64,000 bases of DNA from Caldifermentibacillus hisashii (GTDB lineage: Bacteria; Bacillota; Bacilli; Bacillales; Caldibacillaceae). The notes under the pieces are model-generated. The model was not told the DNA's origin. It did not search any database and worked only from the letters and a program-made list of their open reading frames with translations. The position numbers and the translations under genes are program-made. How positions within the stretch are numbered: the first letter of the stretch is position 1; the number at the start of each line of letters is the position of its first letter. Where the stretch lies: assembly GCF_027568575.1 (NCBI RefSeq), contig NZ_JANUVP010000001.1; one strand, written 5' to 3'. Positions 42,648 through 52,172 of the stretch are shown here, piece by piece.

Positions 42648-43772
42648 TTATTCCAGGAAATCTTTTAATCGTTTACTACGGCTTGGATGTCGCAATTTCC
42701 GTAAAGCTTTCGCCTCAATTTGGCGAATCCGTTCACGGGTGACACCAAAGACTTTGCCGACTTCTTCTAAAGTACGTGTACGTCCATCGTCAAGACCAAA
42801 ACGGAGACGTAATACATTTTCTTCACGATCTGTTAATGTATCTAAGACGTCTTCCAATTGTTCTTTTAACATTTCGTAGGCTGCATGGTCAGAAGGAGAT
42901 GTCGCCTCCTGATCTTCAATAAAGTCGCCTAAATGGGAATCGTCTTCTTCACCGATTGGAGTTTCTAAAGATACAGGTTCTTGAGCAATCTTTAAGATTT
43001 CCCTTACTTTTTCAGGCGTTAAATCCATTTCTTCAGCTATTTCTTCCGGTGTTGGTTCCCGGCCTAAATCTTGCAATAATTGCCGTTGGACACGAATTAA
43101 TTTATTTATTGTTTCAACCATATGAACCGGAATACGAATGGTTCGCGCTTGGTCTGCAATGGCTCTGGTAATCGCTTGACGTATCCACCACGTTGCATAC
43201 GTGCTAAATTTAAATCCTTTTGTATAATCAAATTTTTCAACAGCCTTGATTAAGCCCATATTCCCTTCTTGGATTAAGTCAAGGAAAAGCATTCCACGGC
43301 CTACATAACGTTTGGCAATACTTACAACAAGTCGTAAATTTGCCTCAGCGAGCCTTCTTTTTGCCTCCTCATCTCCTTGGGCAATCCTTTCAGCTAGTTC
43401 GATTTCTTCTTCAGGGGTTAATAGATCAACACGACCGATTTCCTTCAAGTACATTCGAACAGGATCATTAATTTTGACACCGGGAGGAACACTCAAATCA
43501 TTTAAATCAAATTCCTCTTCATTTTCCAGATCCTCTTCATCCGGTTGTTCGATATCTTCTTCATGATCTTCTATTAATTGAATGCCCTGTTCAGACAATT
43601 GATCGTAAAACTCATCCATATGTTCTGCATCTAACTCAAATTGAGCTAAATTTTGAGCGATTGTATCGTAAGAGAGACTACCTCTTTTTTTACCTAACTC
43701 AATTAATTGGTCTTTCACTTGATCGATTGTGAGTTCAGAATCTTCATTGGAACGTGCTGACTTCTCAGTCAT
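42648..43772 (-). CDS. sigA: Primary RNA polymerase sigma factor SigA
   Basis: A 374-residue housekeeping sigma factor. It has region 1.1, an acidic linker (EDHEEDIEQPDEEDLENEEEF), region 1.2 (INDPVRMYLKEIGRV), region 2 with YATWWIRQAITRAIADQART (the -10 recognition helix), region 3, and region 4.2 (FGVTRERIRQIEAKALRKLR) for -35 recognition. GGAAGGAGGGG lies before the ATG at 43772. It follows dnaG with 21 bp between, as in the B. subtilis macromolecular-synthesis operon. Confidence 0.97.
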   Translation of the reverse strand: MTEKSARSNEDSELTIDQVKDQLIELGKKRGSLSYDTIAQNLAQFELDAEHMDEFYDQLSEQGIQLIEDHEEDIEQPDEEDLENEEEFDLNDLSVPPGVKINDPVRMYLKEIGRVDLLTPEEEIELAERIAQGDEEAKRRLAEANLRLVVSIAKRYVGRGMLFLDLIQEGNMGLIKAVEKFDYTKGFKFSTYATWWIRQAITRAIADQARTIRIPVHMVETINKLIRVQRQLLQDLGREPTPEEIAEEMDLTPEKVREILKIAQEPVSLETPIGEEDDSHLGDFIEDQEATSPSDHAAYEMLKEQLEDVLDTLTDREENVLRLRFGLDDGRTRTLEEVGKVFGVTRERIRQIEAKALRKLRHPSRSKRLKDFLE

Positions 43773-43793
43773 ATGTTCCCCTCCTTCCAACAA

Positions 43794-45593
43794 TTAAAGC
43801 GATTTTCTTAATTGAATGATTTCATTAGCAATTTCTGCAGCTCTTTTTACATCATGTTGACGTTCTGCCTCGATGCTTTCTCTTTCTTTCTCTTTTATTT
43901 TTAACCATTTATGTTGATTAACTACATGCTTGATATAATCTTGAAATTCTCTATCGGTTACTTCTTCAGCTATAGAGATCATCCCAATCTCTGCAACAAG
44001 TTTCTTTAAATGTTGATCATTAAGGAAATTTAAAAATTGAGTTAAATCAGGCTCATTCCCTTCCTCATAAAATCCATATAAATATGTGACAATCGCTTGA
44101 TGATCATCCAAATTAAACGGGATGTCTTGCAAGGCTTTTTGCACACGCTGTGTAAATGTGACACTTTTTAACATATGAGCAATTAATATTCGTTCCGCAT
44201 TTTCGAAAGCTTTTCGCGCAGGCTTTTGAGACATGATGGAAACGGGGACTCGATTTTGTTGTTCTTGTTTTTTCAACCCTTTTTTATGCATATAGTATAG
44301 CTGTCTTTCTTGCTGTTTCAAAGCATCTAACGATAGAGAAAATTCATCTGCTAATTGACGTAAATAAACATCCCTTTCTATGGCATTATCCATCGTTGCT
44401 ATATCTCCTAATACTTGTTCGATATAAGCAAGGCGATCTCCTTCATTCTTGAGATTTTTTCCTGTTTGGTAATACTTCATTTTAAATGCCATAAAGGTTA
44501 AACTTGTCCCAATTACTTTATTAATAAATGCGTCGGAACCATGTGTAAGAATATACTCATCAGGATCTTTTGCCTCCGGTATCATTGCTACTTGAACGGT
44601 ACAACCTGCCTTCTGGAGTAGTTCACCTGCTTTCAACGTTGCACTTTGACCTGCCGAATCAGAATCAAAACATAAAATGACACGTTCGGCATTTCGTTTA
44701 ATCATATGAACATGTTCTTCCGTCAAAGCGGTTCCCATCGCCCCGATTCCATTATCAACTCCGGCTCCATATGCAGCAATACAATCAGCAAAGCCTTCAA
44801 AAATGACCAATGATTGTTTTTTTCGTATGGATGATCGGGCTTGATAGAAATTGTATAATGTCTTTCCCTTGTGAAAAATAGGCGTTTCCGGGCTGTTTAA
44901 ATATTTCGGCTCCCCTTTATGCATTACACGACCGGAAAATGCAACTGTATTTCCTTTCATATCAAAGATGGGGAAAATAATTCTTCCCCGAAATCGGTCA
45001 AAATATTGATGGTTGGACTCACTTTTAATAATAAGTCCGGCCTTTTCAAGAAGTTCTTCTGAAAATCCCCGTGATTTTAAAAATTTCAAGCTTGTATCCC
45101 ATTCATTTAAACAATAGCCAATTTGAAAATGATCAATCATCTCGCGGGTAAAGTTCCGTCTAGTCAAATATTCCAACGCTTCCTGACCCTTGTTAGTATT
45201 TACCAATAAATGGTGATAAAATTGTCTTAATAACTCATGGGCTTCGATCATTTTATCATAGGTATTGGTGCCCGGCGTTTTACTTTGGGATACATTTATA
45301 TGTAAAGGAATATTTGCCATCCCGGCTAATTTGATTGCTGCTTCTTGAAAAGAGAGGCCTTCTATATCCATCAAGAAAGAAAAAACATTTCCTCCCGCAC
45401 CGCAACCGAAACAATGATATATTTGCTTATCAGGTGATACGGAAAAAGAAGGAGATTTTTCATTGTGAAACGGACAAAGCCCGAAGTAATTGCGGCCCTG
45501 TTTTTTTAAATGAACAAAATTACTGATGACTTCCACTATATCAACAGATTGGCTAATTTGTTTCACTATTTCATTTGGAATACGTTCTGCCAT
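43794..45593 (-). CDS. dnaG: DNA primase
   Basis: A 599-residue primase that makes RNA primers at the replication fork. The N-terminal zinc finger is CPFHNEKSPSF...CFGCG; the TOPRIM domain (about 255-340) has VIFEGFADCIAAY and LCFDSDSAGQ; the C-terminal helicase-binding domain follows. The ATG at 45593 (MAERIPNEIVKQI) has GGGTGGAG six bases upstream. sigA follows. The yqxD gene that precedes dnaG in B. subtilis is not here. Confidence 0.96.
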   Translation of the reverse strand: MAERIPNEIVKQISQSVDIVEVISNFVHLKKQGRNYFGLCPFHNEKSPSFSVSPDKQIYHCFGCGAGGNVFSFLMDIEGLSFQEAAIKLAGMANIPLHINVSQSKTPGTNTYDKMIEAHELLRQFYHHLLVNTNKGQEALEYLTRRNFTREMIDHFQIGYCLNEWDTSLKFLKSRGFSEELLEKAGLIIKSESNHQYFDRFRGRIIFPIFDMKGNTVAFSGRVMHKGEPKYLNSPETPIFHKGKTLYNFYQARSSIRKKQSLVIFEGFADCIAAYGAGVDNGIGAMGTALTEEHVHMIKRNAERVILCFDSDSAGQSATLKAGELLQKAGCTVQVAMIPEAKDPDEYILTHGSDAFINKVIGTSLTFMAFKMKYYQTGKNLKNEGDRLAYIEQVLGDIATMDNAIERDVYLRQLADEFSLSLDALKQQERQLYYMHKKGLKKQEQQNRVPVSIMSQKPARKAFENAERILIAHMLKSVTFTQRVQKALQDIPFNLDDHQAIVTYLYGFYEEGNEPDLTQFLNFLNDQHLKKLVAEIGMISIAEEVTDREFQDYIKHVVNQHKWLKIKEKERESIEAERQHDVKRAAEIANEIIQLRKSL

Positions 45594-46193
45594 GAGAACA
45601 TCTCCACCCATTATAAGTATTCGATTCATTTTTTATTAATCCTGCAAAAATCGACAAAAATCTTATTTCGATTTTTACGTTTACAACATTAAAATTTAAT
45701 ATGAGCATTCAAATTCCCATTTTTTTATAAAAAATTATGCTCAAAGTACCATATTTTGATTTTCTATATTTAAGCATGTTTCGCGTAAAATTCCCTCTAA
45801 ATCCTTGTCGGGAGCTAACCAGTATATAGCCTATATTTAGAAATTCTACATTCCTCCACAAATTCCTTCTTAAAAAGACAAATTTCATAGGAATGACATA
45901 ATTTCCTTTTTATGTTTGAAAAATTCGTGTCGAAAAATTTTTAAACGATTTTCTTGACTTTCATCACTACTAAGTTTATTCTTAAAACCCAAAGTCTAAA
46001 CCTCTATTCGCGAATTTTCCGTACAATTTTTTATTATAGTATAAATAAATATTTTTTTCCATTCCATTATTTGTGATTTTGACCAAAGACTGGTTTTTAT
46101 TCAAAATTTACGAAAACAGCTTAAGCAAAAAAATAGAGGTGTCCCACTTTTGTCACTGATGGATATATCAATGAGTGGGGACTACCCCGTTCC
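45594..46193. other. Long AT-rich leader region upstream of dnaG
   Basis: About 600 bp with no plausible gene between dnaG and yqfL. It should contain the dnaG-sigA promoters; TATACTATAATAAA on the minus strand near 46030-46045 is a candidate -10 area, but no good -35 is spaced correctly. The right end holds the yqfL terminator. Confidence 0.45.
46126..46182 (-). terminator. yqfL-ccpN operon terminator
   Basis: On the minus strand GTCCCCACT pairs with AGTGGGAC around an inner ATTGATATATCCAT helix, followed after CACCTCTA by T7. It begins just after the yqfL stop. Confidence 0.75.
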
Positions 46194-47009
46194 TTACTTA
46201 TTACCTATATTTTTTTTATAATAATTGACAATCAAATTCGCCGTTTCTTCAACCGCTTTATTCGTTACATCAACCAGATAACAGCCGATTCGATCGGTAA
46301 TCTTTTCAAAATAAGCTAATTCTTCCTTAATTCTTTCCATTCTCGCATAATTCGCCCTTTCATCTAACCCTAAAGCAATAAGTCTTTCTTTTCGTATATA
46401 GTTTAATTGGTCGGGACTAATTTTTAAACCGATGCATTTTCTCTTGTCAATTTCGAAGAGCTCTTCCGGTGGTTCTACCTCGGGAACAATTGGAACATTA
46501 GCCACTTTGAATCGCTTTAAGGCAAGAAATTGGGACAGTGGTGTTTTCGATGTTCTGGAAACGCCGATCAATACAATATCTGCTTTTAAGATTCCGTTTG
46601 GGTCTTTTCCATCATCGTACTTTACCGCAAATTCGATTGCTTCGATCTTTTTAAAGTAATCTTCATCTAATTTTCTGACAAGGCCAGGTTCGTATTTTGG
46701 CGTGACTCCTGACATTTTTTCAAATTTATCAATTAAAGGTCCTAAAACATCAAAGGCAAAAATATTTTCACTTTTCGCATGTTGTGATAAATATTTGCGC
46801 ATTTCCGGTTTCACCAATGTAAAAACAATAATACCTTGATTTAATTTGGCAAGCGATATTACCTCATCAATGGTGGTAAAGTCCTCAACATAAGGAATTC
46901 TTTGCAAATCCACGCCCGCCCCGTTGAATTGGCTGATCGCTGCTTTCGTTACTAGTTCAACCGTCTCTCCTACTGAATCCGATACTACATATATCGGAGG
47001 TCTCGTCAT
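46194..47009 (-). CDS. yqfL: Pyruvate, phosphate dikinase regulatory protein (PSRP)
   Basis: A 271-residue bifunctional serine/threonine kinase and pyrophosphorylase (DUF299) that inactivates and reactivates PPDK. Visible features are the N-terminal YVVSDSVGETVE, the P-loop-like IGVSRTSKTPLS, and the C-terminal YARMERIKEELAYFE...IGCYLVDVTNKAVEE. It directly follows ccpN (19 bp), the gluconeogenesis repressor; in B. subtilis YqfL modulates CcpN activity. The start ATG has AAGGAGATGATACTCA upstream. Confidence 0.93.
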   Translation of the reverse strand: MTRPPIYVVSDSVGETVELVTKAAISQFNGAGVDLQRIPYVEDFTTIDEVISLAKLNQGIIVFTLVKPEMRKYLSQHAKSENIFAFDVLGPLIDKFEKMSGVTPKYEPGLVRKLDEDYFKKIEAIEFAVKYDDGKDPNGILKADIVLIGVSRTSKTPLSQFLALKRFKVANVPIVPEVEPPEELFEIDKRKCIGLKISPDQLNYIRKERLIALGLDERANYARMERIKEELAYFEKITDRIGCYLVDVTNKAVEETANLIVNYYKKNIGNK

Positions 47010-47028
47010 TTGAGTATCATCTCCTTAA

Positions 47029-47664
47029 TTAATCCTCATTAAACAGGGAGACAAATGCTTTTGTGATATTGGATTTTGTAATTCTTCCAACTACTTCATA
47101 ACCATTGTCCCGCTCTCTTACAATTGGTATCGCATCAATTTGTTTTTCAATTAATTTTTCTGCAACATGGATGAGTAAATCATCACCCTTACACATCGTA
47201 ATATTCGGCATGCGCGTCATAATAATATGGACAGGGACCGTGTTCAAATCTTGTTTGCCGATGCTTGCTCGTAAACAGTCTTTTCTTGATAAGGCACCAA
47301 CTAACAAATTATCATTATCAACAACAAATAACGTGCCAACGTCTTCTAGAAACATCGTTACGATTGCATCATAGACGGTCACATTTTCATTAACTACAAC
47401 CGGAATCGACTTGAAATCATTTACTTTTATTTTTTTTATGCTTTCTGACAGTAATTGTGTACTGCTTTTGCCGGTATAAAAATAGCCGACACGCGGCCTT
47501 GCATCCAAAAATCCGGCCATGGTCAGGATGGCTAAATCCGGACGCAAGGTTGCACGTGTTAAGTTTAATTTATCTGCAATATGTTCACCTGTTATCGGAC
47601 CATTTTCTTTAACGATTTCAATAATTTTTTCTTGCCGTTTACTTAGTTCTATTTTACTCACCAC
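47029..47664 (-). CDS. ccpN: Transcriptional repressor CcpN
   Basis: A 211-residue repressor of gluconeogenic genes (gapB, pckA) and the sRNA SR1 in B. subtilis. The N-terminal HTH (ELSKRQEKIIEIVKENGPIT...LNLTRATLRPDLAILTM) is followed by two CBS domains (residues about 80-205: VTVYDAIVTMFLEDVGTLFVV and LIHVAEKLIEKQIDAIPIV). Two adjacent GTG codons compete as start (47664 or 47661) and neither has a well-spaced ribosome-binding site. It is co-transcribed with yqfL. Confidence 0.93.
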   Translation of the reverse strand: MVSKIELSKRQEKIIEIVKENGPITGEHIADKLNLTRATLRPDLAILTMAGFLDARPRVGYFYTGKSSTQLLSESIKKIKVNDFKSIPVVVNENVTVYDAIVTMFLEDVGTLFVVDNDNLLVGALSRKDCLRASIGKQDLNTVPVHIIMTRMPNITMCKGDDLLIHVAEKLIEKQIDAIPIVRERDNGYEVVGRITKSNITKAFVSLFNED

Positions 47665-47778
47665 CCGACTAAGCCAAAAATAACATATGATTCTCTAGTT
47701 AATTATATACTATTTTCCAAAACAGACAAATTAGACATATCTATTTTAAGAAAGTTTACCAATTATATGTTGTAATTA

Positions 47779-49842
47779 TTATTTTACAATAATCATTGAA
47801 AATTGGGCGAATCCACCAATTAGATTTGAAAGACTTTTTAATAAGGACAAGCGATTGTTGCGAATTTGTTCTGCATCGACCATAACCATTGTTTGATCAA
47901 AAAACTGATTGATTGGATTTTTTAAACGAACCAGCAGTTGATAATATTGTTCCGGATCTGTTTCATACAATTGGCTTTTCATTTGTTGATAGGCTTCATA
48001 CAATTGACTTTCCGTCTCATTTTCAAACAGTCCCGGGTCAATTTCGATCGCTTCCTCAAATTTTTTTGTAATATTAATTACCCGACTGAGCGCTTCAACA
48101 TTTTCTTTAAAACCGGCTTCCTCTTTTTTGTGATCAAGGATGGCGGCTTTTTCAATAAGTGATTTTACATCTCGAATCGGTGCTTCAAGAACCGCATCAA
48201 CAATATCATAACGAATTCCTTTCTCTGCCAACAAATGTTTAAACCGTAGTTGGAAGAAAGAAAACATATCCGCAAAAACTTCTTGTTCATTCCGTTTTGA
48301 AAATTTGACTGTTTGTTTAATACTTTCTTTTAATAAAGCAGTGAAGTCAATGTTCCAACCTTTATTAGCCAAAATTTGGACAACACCCGTCGCTTGTCTT
48401 CTTAAACTATACGGATCTTGAGAACCGCTTGGAATTAACCCGATGGAAAAGATGGAAGCAATCGTATCCAATTTATCGGCAATACTGACGACAGCACCCG
48501 CTTCTGTTTCAGGAAGTTCGCCGTCTGCATTTTTTGGCATATAGTGTTCATTAATCGCTTTGGCAACTAATGGATTTTCACCATGAATCACAGCGTATTT
48601 TTCTCCCATAATCCCCTGAAGTTCCGGGAATTCGTCCACCATTTGCGTCACAAGGTCAAATTTACAAATTTCCGCTGCACGCAATGTATGTTCTTGCATC
48701 TCCTTACTTACAGGTAGTTGTTGCAAGATATATTGTGATAAAGATTTGATCCGCTGTAATTTTTCTTTGTATGTTCCGATTTGATCATGATAAACGACCT
48801 TTTCCAATTTATTAATCGCATCATTAATCGATAATTTTTGATCTTCTTCATAAAAGAAAACAGCATCTTGAAGCCTGGCACGAATCACCTTTTCATTCCC
48901 TCTTCGTACATTGTCAAGATGATTGGCGTCTCCATTTCTAACTGTAATAAAATAATTTAATAAACGGCCGCTTTCATCTTTTACCGGGAAGTACCGCTGA
49001 TGCTCTTTCATCGTAGTAATTAATACTTCTTCCGGTAGTTGCAAATATTCCTTTTCAAAAGAACCAAATAACACAGTAGGATATTCAACAAGGTTGCTAA
49101 CTTCATCTAATAAATCGGGATCGATTGGGACATGCCAATTCTTTTCATTTTCTAATTGATGAATTTGTTCTAGAATCATCGCTTTCCTTTCTTCGTAATC
49201 GACCATCACATGTTGGGCGAGCAATGCTGTTTTATATTCTTTCGGTTCACGGATAACGATTTCCTGACCGAGGAAACGATGTCCATATGTTTTGTTGCTT
49301 GCTTTCACATTCGTAATTTCGATTGGGAGTATTTGACTGCCGTATAAAGCAATAATCCAGCGAATCGGTCGAATATAGCGAAGATCAAAATCTGCCCATC
49401 TCATGTTTTTTGGAAATGATAAACCGGTAATCACTTCTTTTAAGTTTATCAATACATCCATGGTATTGCGACCTTGAATATGTTTAGCAACATGGACATA
49501 TTCAGTACCGTCGATTTCTTTAAAATAAATATCATCCACGGTTTTCCCTTGCCCTCTAGTAAAACCTGCAGCAGCCTTTGTCCAATTGCCGTTTTCATCA
49601 AGAGCGATTTTTTTCGCAGGTCCTTTCACTTCTTCATGTAAGTCATCTTGCTTTTCATTGACTTCTTCCACGAGAACAGCAAGTCTTCTTGGTGTTGAAT
49701 AAACATGGATCTTTCCAAAACCGATATGTTGTTCCGTTAGTAGTTCTCGCACCCGATCCGCAAGTTGATTGGCGGCATCTAATACAAACCGGGCAGGTAT
49801 CTCTTCAAGACCGATTTCCAGTAATAAATCCGATTTATTCAT
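47779..49842 (-). CDS. glyS: Glycine--tRNA ligase beta subunit
   Basis: A 687-residue beta subunit of the bacterial alpha2beta2-type glycyl-tRNA synthetase; it binds tRNA(Gly) while GlyQ carries the catalytic core. It starts MNKSDLLLEIGLEEIPARF. HD-like and anticodon-binding C-terminal regions are present (RVINITKKFEEAI...DQTMVMVDAEQIRNNRL). I chose the ATG at 49842 because AAAGGGG is seven bases upstream; an ATG two codons earlier abuts it. It overlaps glyQ by 8 bp. Confidence 0.96.
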   Translation of the reverse strand: MNKSDLLLEIGLEEIPARFVLDAANQLADRVRELLTEQHIGFGKIHVYSTPRRLAVLVEEVNEKQDDLHEEVKGPAKKIALDENGNWTKAAAGFTRGQGKTVDDIYFKEIDGTEYVHVAKHIQGRNTMDVLINLKEVITGLSFPKNMRWADFDLRYIRPIRWIIALYGSQILPIEITNVKASNKTYGHRFLGQEIVIREPKEYKTALLAQHVMVDYEERKAMILEQIHQLENEKNWHVPIDPDLLDEVSNLVEYPTVLFGSFEKEYLQLPEEVLITTMKEHQRYFPVKDESGRLLNYFITVRNGDANHLDNVRRGNEKVIRARLQDAVFFYEEDQKLSINDAINKLEKVVYHDQIGTYKEKLQRIKSLSQYILQQLPVSKEMQEHTLRAAEICKFDLVTQMVDEFPELQGIMGEKYAVIHGENPLVAKAINEHYMPKNADGELPETEAGAVVSIADKLDTIASIFSIGLIPSGSQDPYSLRRQATGVVQILANKGWNIDFTALLKESIKQTVKFSKRNEQEVFADMFSFFQLRFKHLLAEKGIRYDIVDAVLEAPIRDVKSLIEKAAILDHKKEEAGFKENVEALSRVINITKKFEEAIEIDPGLFENETESQLYEAYQQMKSQLYETDPEQYYQLLVRLKNPINQFFDQTMVMVDAEQIRNNRLSLLKSLSNLIGGFAQFSMIIVK

Positions 49843-50725
49843 GTTCATTCCCCTTTCCGTTTTTCAAAATTGGGAACCCTAGTTTTTCACGTTCTTCATA
49901 AAATGTTTGTGCCACTTTTCTGGCTAAATTTCGGCAACGAGCAATATAACCGGTCCGTTCTGTTACGGAAATGGCCCCTTTTGCATCAAGTAAATTAAAT
50001 GTATGTGAACATTTTAAAACATAGTCGTATGCCGGATGGACAAGTCCCTCATCCATTTGACGAATCGCTTCTTTTTCATAGATATTGAACAAATGGAAAA
50101 GCATATCGACATCGGATGTTTCAAATGCATATTTAGAATGCTCATATTCCGGCTGCCCAAAAATATCACGTACGGTAAAACCTTCCGTCCATTCGAGATC
50201 AAAAACATTTTCTTTGTCTTGAATATAGGAAGCCAGTCGTTCAATACCATAAGTAATTTCCACGGAGACCGGTTTACATTCCAAACCGCCCACTTGTTGG
50301 AAATACGTAAATTGCGTAATTTCCATCCCGTCAAGCCAAACTTCCCAACCGAGTCCCGCACAACCCAATGATGGATTTTCCCAGTTATCTTCTACAAAGC
50401 GGATATCATGTTCCAATGGATCAATCCCTAAAGCACGTAGAGAGTCTAAGTAAATTTCCTGGATATGTTCCGGGGATGGTTTCATAATGACTTGGAACTG
50501 ATGGTGTTGATATAAACGATTTGGGTTTTCCCCATATCTGCCGTCTGCCGGTCTTCTTGACGGTTCAACATAAGCCACTCGCCAAGGTTCAGGTCCGATT
50601 GCCCGTAAAAACGTATAGGGACTCATCGTTCCGGCTCCCTTTTCCACATCATACGCATTCATTAAAATACATCCTTGATCCGCCCAATGCTTTTGCAAGG
50701 TTAAAATCATATTTTGGATATTCAT
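49835..50725 (-). CDS. glyQ: Glycine--tRNA ligase alpha subunit
   Basis: A 296-residue class II aminoacyl-tRNA synthetase catalytic subunit. Motif-like segments are WADQGCILMNAYD, GAGTMSPYTFLRAIGPEPW and YVEPSRRPADGRYGENPNR, with CAGLGWEVWLDGMEITQFTYF in the core. AAAAAGAGGTG precedes the ATG. It is first in the glyQS operon and sits behind a T-box leader, so uncharged tRNA(Gly) should turn expression on. Confidence 0.96.
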   Translation of the reverse strand: MNIQNMILTLQKHWADQGCILMNAYDVEKGAGTMSPYTFLRAIGPEPWRVAYVEPSRRPADGRYGENPNRLYQHHQFQVIMKPSPEHIQEIYLDSLRALGIDPLEHDIRFVEDNWENPSLGCAGLGWEVWLDGMEITQFTYFQQVGGLECKPVSVEITYGIERLASYIQDKENVFDLEWTEGFTVRDIFGQPEYEHSKYAFETSDVDMLFHLFNIYEKEAIRQMDEGLVHPAYDYVLKCSHTFNLLDAKGAISVTERTGYIARCRNLARKVAQTFYEEREKLGFPILKNGKGNEHE

Positions 50726-50821
50726 GTGTACACCTCTTTTTAATAATGATGATTCTTTTTATTGTTGTTGCAAAAAATGACATCTTTTGACCTATTCCTG
50801 CTAAACTTGGCTTTTAGGCGA

Positions 50822-51025
50822 ACAAAAAAACTCTCATCCCTATGCCAATGAACAGCATAGGGACGAGAGTTTTTCCCGCGGTTCCACCCTATTTGCCGGA
50901 TTTTTGCCGACCACCTTTATTACAAATTGCTCAGGAACGCCCTTCCTTAATGCTCTATACCTAGCTTGCACCATCCTAGGTTCGCTCTTATAGAGGTAAT
51001 TAAGTACTCCTTTCCTTCACAGCAA
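50822..51025 (-). promoter_or_regulatory. Glycine T-box riboswitch leader of glyQS
   Basis: On the minus strand the leader shows a stem-I region (GAACCTAGGATGGTGCAAGC), a GAAGGGCGTTCC loop that can present a GGC glycine specifier, and the canonical T-box AGGGTGGAACCGCGGG (50877-50892). A strong terminator follows (ACTCTCGTCCCTATGC pairing with GCATAGGGATGAGAGT, then T7). Uncharged tRNA(Gly) is expected to favour the antiterminator. The 96 bp to glyQ is featureless. Confidence 0.93.
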
Positions 51026-51125
51026 TAAAAAAGTATATTTTTAACGTATCATATCGAAAAAAATGATTCATGTCAATATCCACCGATTGAGCAGCTAATT
51101 TGTTTTCACTGTTGACCAATGAAAG

Positions 51126-51869
51126 TTATTGAAGTTTATCCAACTGTTGTAAAAACTTTTTCGTTTTTAAATATACACCGGAATATTCTTCATAATAAGC
51201 GGATATACATGTCTCAAGTTCCTTTTTTGTAGATTCTTTTACATTAATCGTTCCTAACCGATTAAGATCAAAATGAAAAAACAGTCGTAATAAGCGGATG
51301 GTCGCTTGGTTAACCTTTAAATGATGCGGATCATGATGCAGGCAATGTTCACATAAAATACCGGCCTCTTTAATTGAAAAAACAAATGGACCGTCCTGAT
51401 TTCCACAAATGGCGCAACAGTCAAAATTTGGACGCAACCCTAAAACGGGCAGCATTTTTATCTCGAAAATATTTTTGATAATTTGAGGTTCATATCCCTC
51501 GTCTATATATTTCAAGGTTTGATATAACAATTCAAATAAAAAAGGGTTGTTCTTACGCTCGTCGGTACTTTTATCTAATAATTCAACTATGTATGAAGCA
51601 TAAGCCGTGGAGATCAAATCATTCGTGATTGAGCGAAATATCTCAATGATTTCACCTTGTTGGATTGTTCCTAAACCTTGACCGGTGAAACAAAGAAAAT
51701 ACCCATAAGTAAAAGGCTGTGACACAGAGGCAAGCCGGCTGTTTGGTTTTTTCGCTCCTCTGGCCACAGCGCCAAATTTTCCGATTTCACGGGAATAAAT
51801 GGTCAATATTTTATTCGTTTCTCCATAATCGATCGAGCGCAGAACAATACCTTCAACTTTTTGAAGCAT
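51126..51869 (-). CDS. recO: DNA repair protein RecO
   Basis: A 247-residue recombination mediator of the RecFOR pathway. It has an N-terminal OB fold (QKVEGIVLRSIDYGETNKILTIY) and a helical C-terminal domain with a four-cysteine zinc site (CCAICGNQ...CEHCLHHD). It binds SSB and loads RecA on gapped DNA. The ATG follows a weak GATGGTGACC. It is upstream of a further minus-strand set, in the recO-yqzL-era order seen in B. subtilis (yqzL and era precede it here). Confidence 0.94.
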   Translation of the reverse strand: MLQKVEGIVLRSIDYGETNKILTIYSREIGKFGAVARGAKKPNSRLASVSQPFTYGYFLCFTGQGLGTIQQGEIIEIFRSITNDLISTAYASYIVELLDKSTDERKNNPFLFELLYQTLKYIDEGYEPQIIKNIFEIKMLPVLGLRPNFDCCAICGNQDGPFVFSIKEAGILCEHCLHHDPHHLKVNQATIRLLRLFFHFDLNRLGTINVKESTKKELETCISAYYEEYSGVYLKTKKFLQQLDKLQ

Positions 51870-51902
51870 TGAAGGTCACCATCCGATTTTAACGTAAAGG
51901 TT

Positions 51903-52043
51903 TCAGGTCACAGAAATATCAACATCAGCTAGTTCTAGATCATTTTCTGGTGCTTCTTCCATTTCTTTTGATAATTCCTTGTAAAGGAGATATGTGTCAA
52001 TATTTCCTGTTTGGGTAAAAACCTTCCAAGTAAAATGTAACAT
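51903..52043 (-). CDS. yqzL: YqzL family small protein
   Basis: A 46-residue protein I translated by hand: MLHFTWKVFTQTGNIDTYLL at the start, then YKELSKEMEEAPENDLELAD and a short tail. It matches YqzL, a tiny conserved protein between recO and era in Bacillaceae. GGTGGGGATTTCC precedes the ATG. The C-terminal half is acidic. Function unknown. Confidence 0.85.
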   Translation of the reverse strand: MLHFTWKVFTQTGNIDTYLLYKELSKEMEEAPENDLELADVDISVT

Positions 52044-52172
52044 GGAAATCCCCACCTTTCAAATTTTTAAACTAGCTAAGACCTTAACCTAATCGTTATG
52101 TTTTCCTTACTTTAAAAAAATCATAAGTTACAGATTTTGTCATTTTCTTAATCATTGGCGACAACAAAATCA

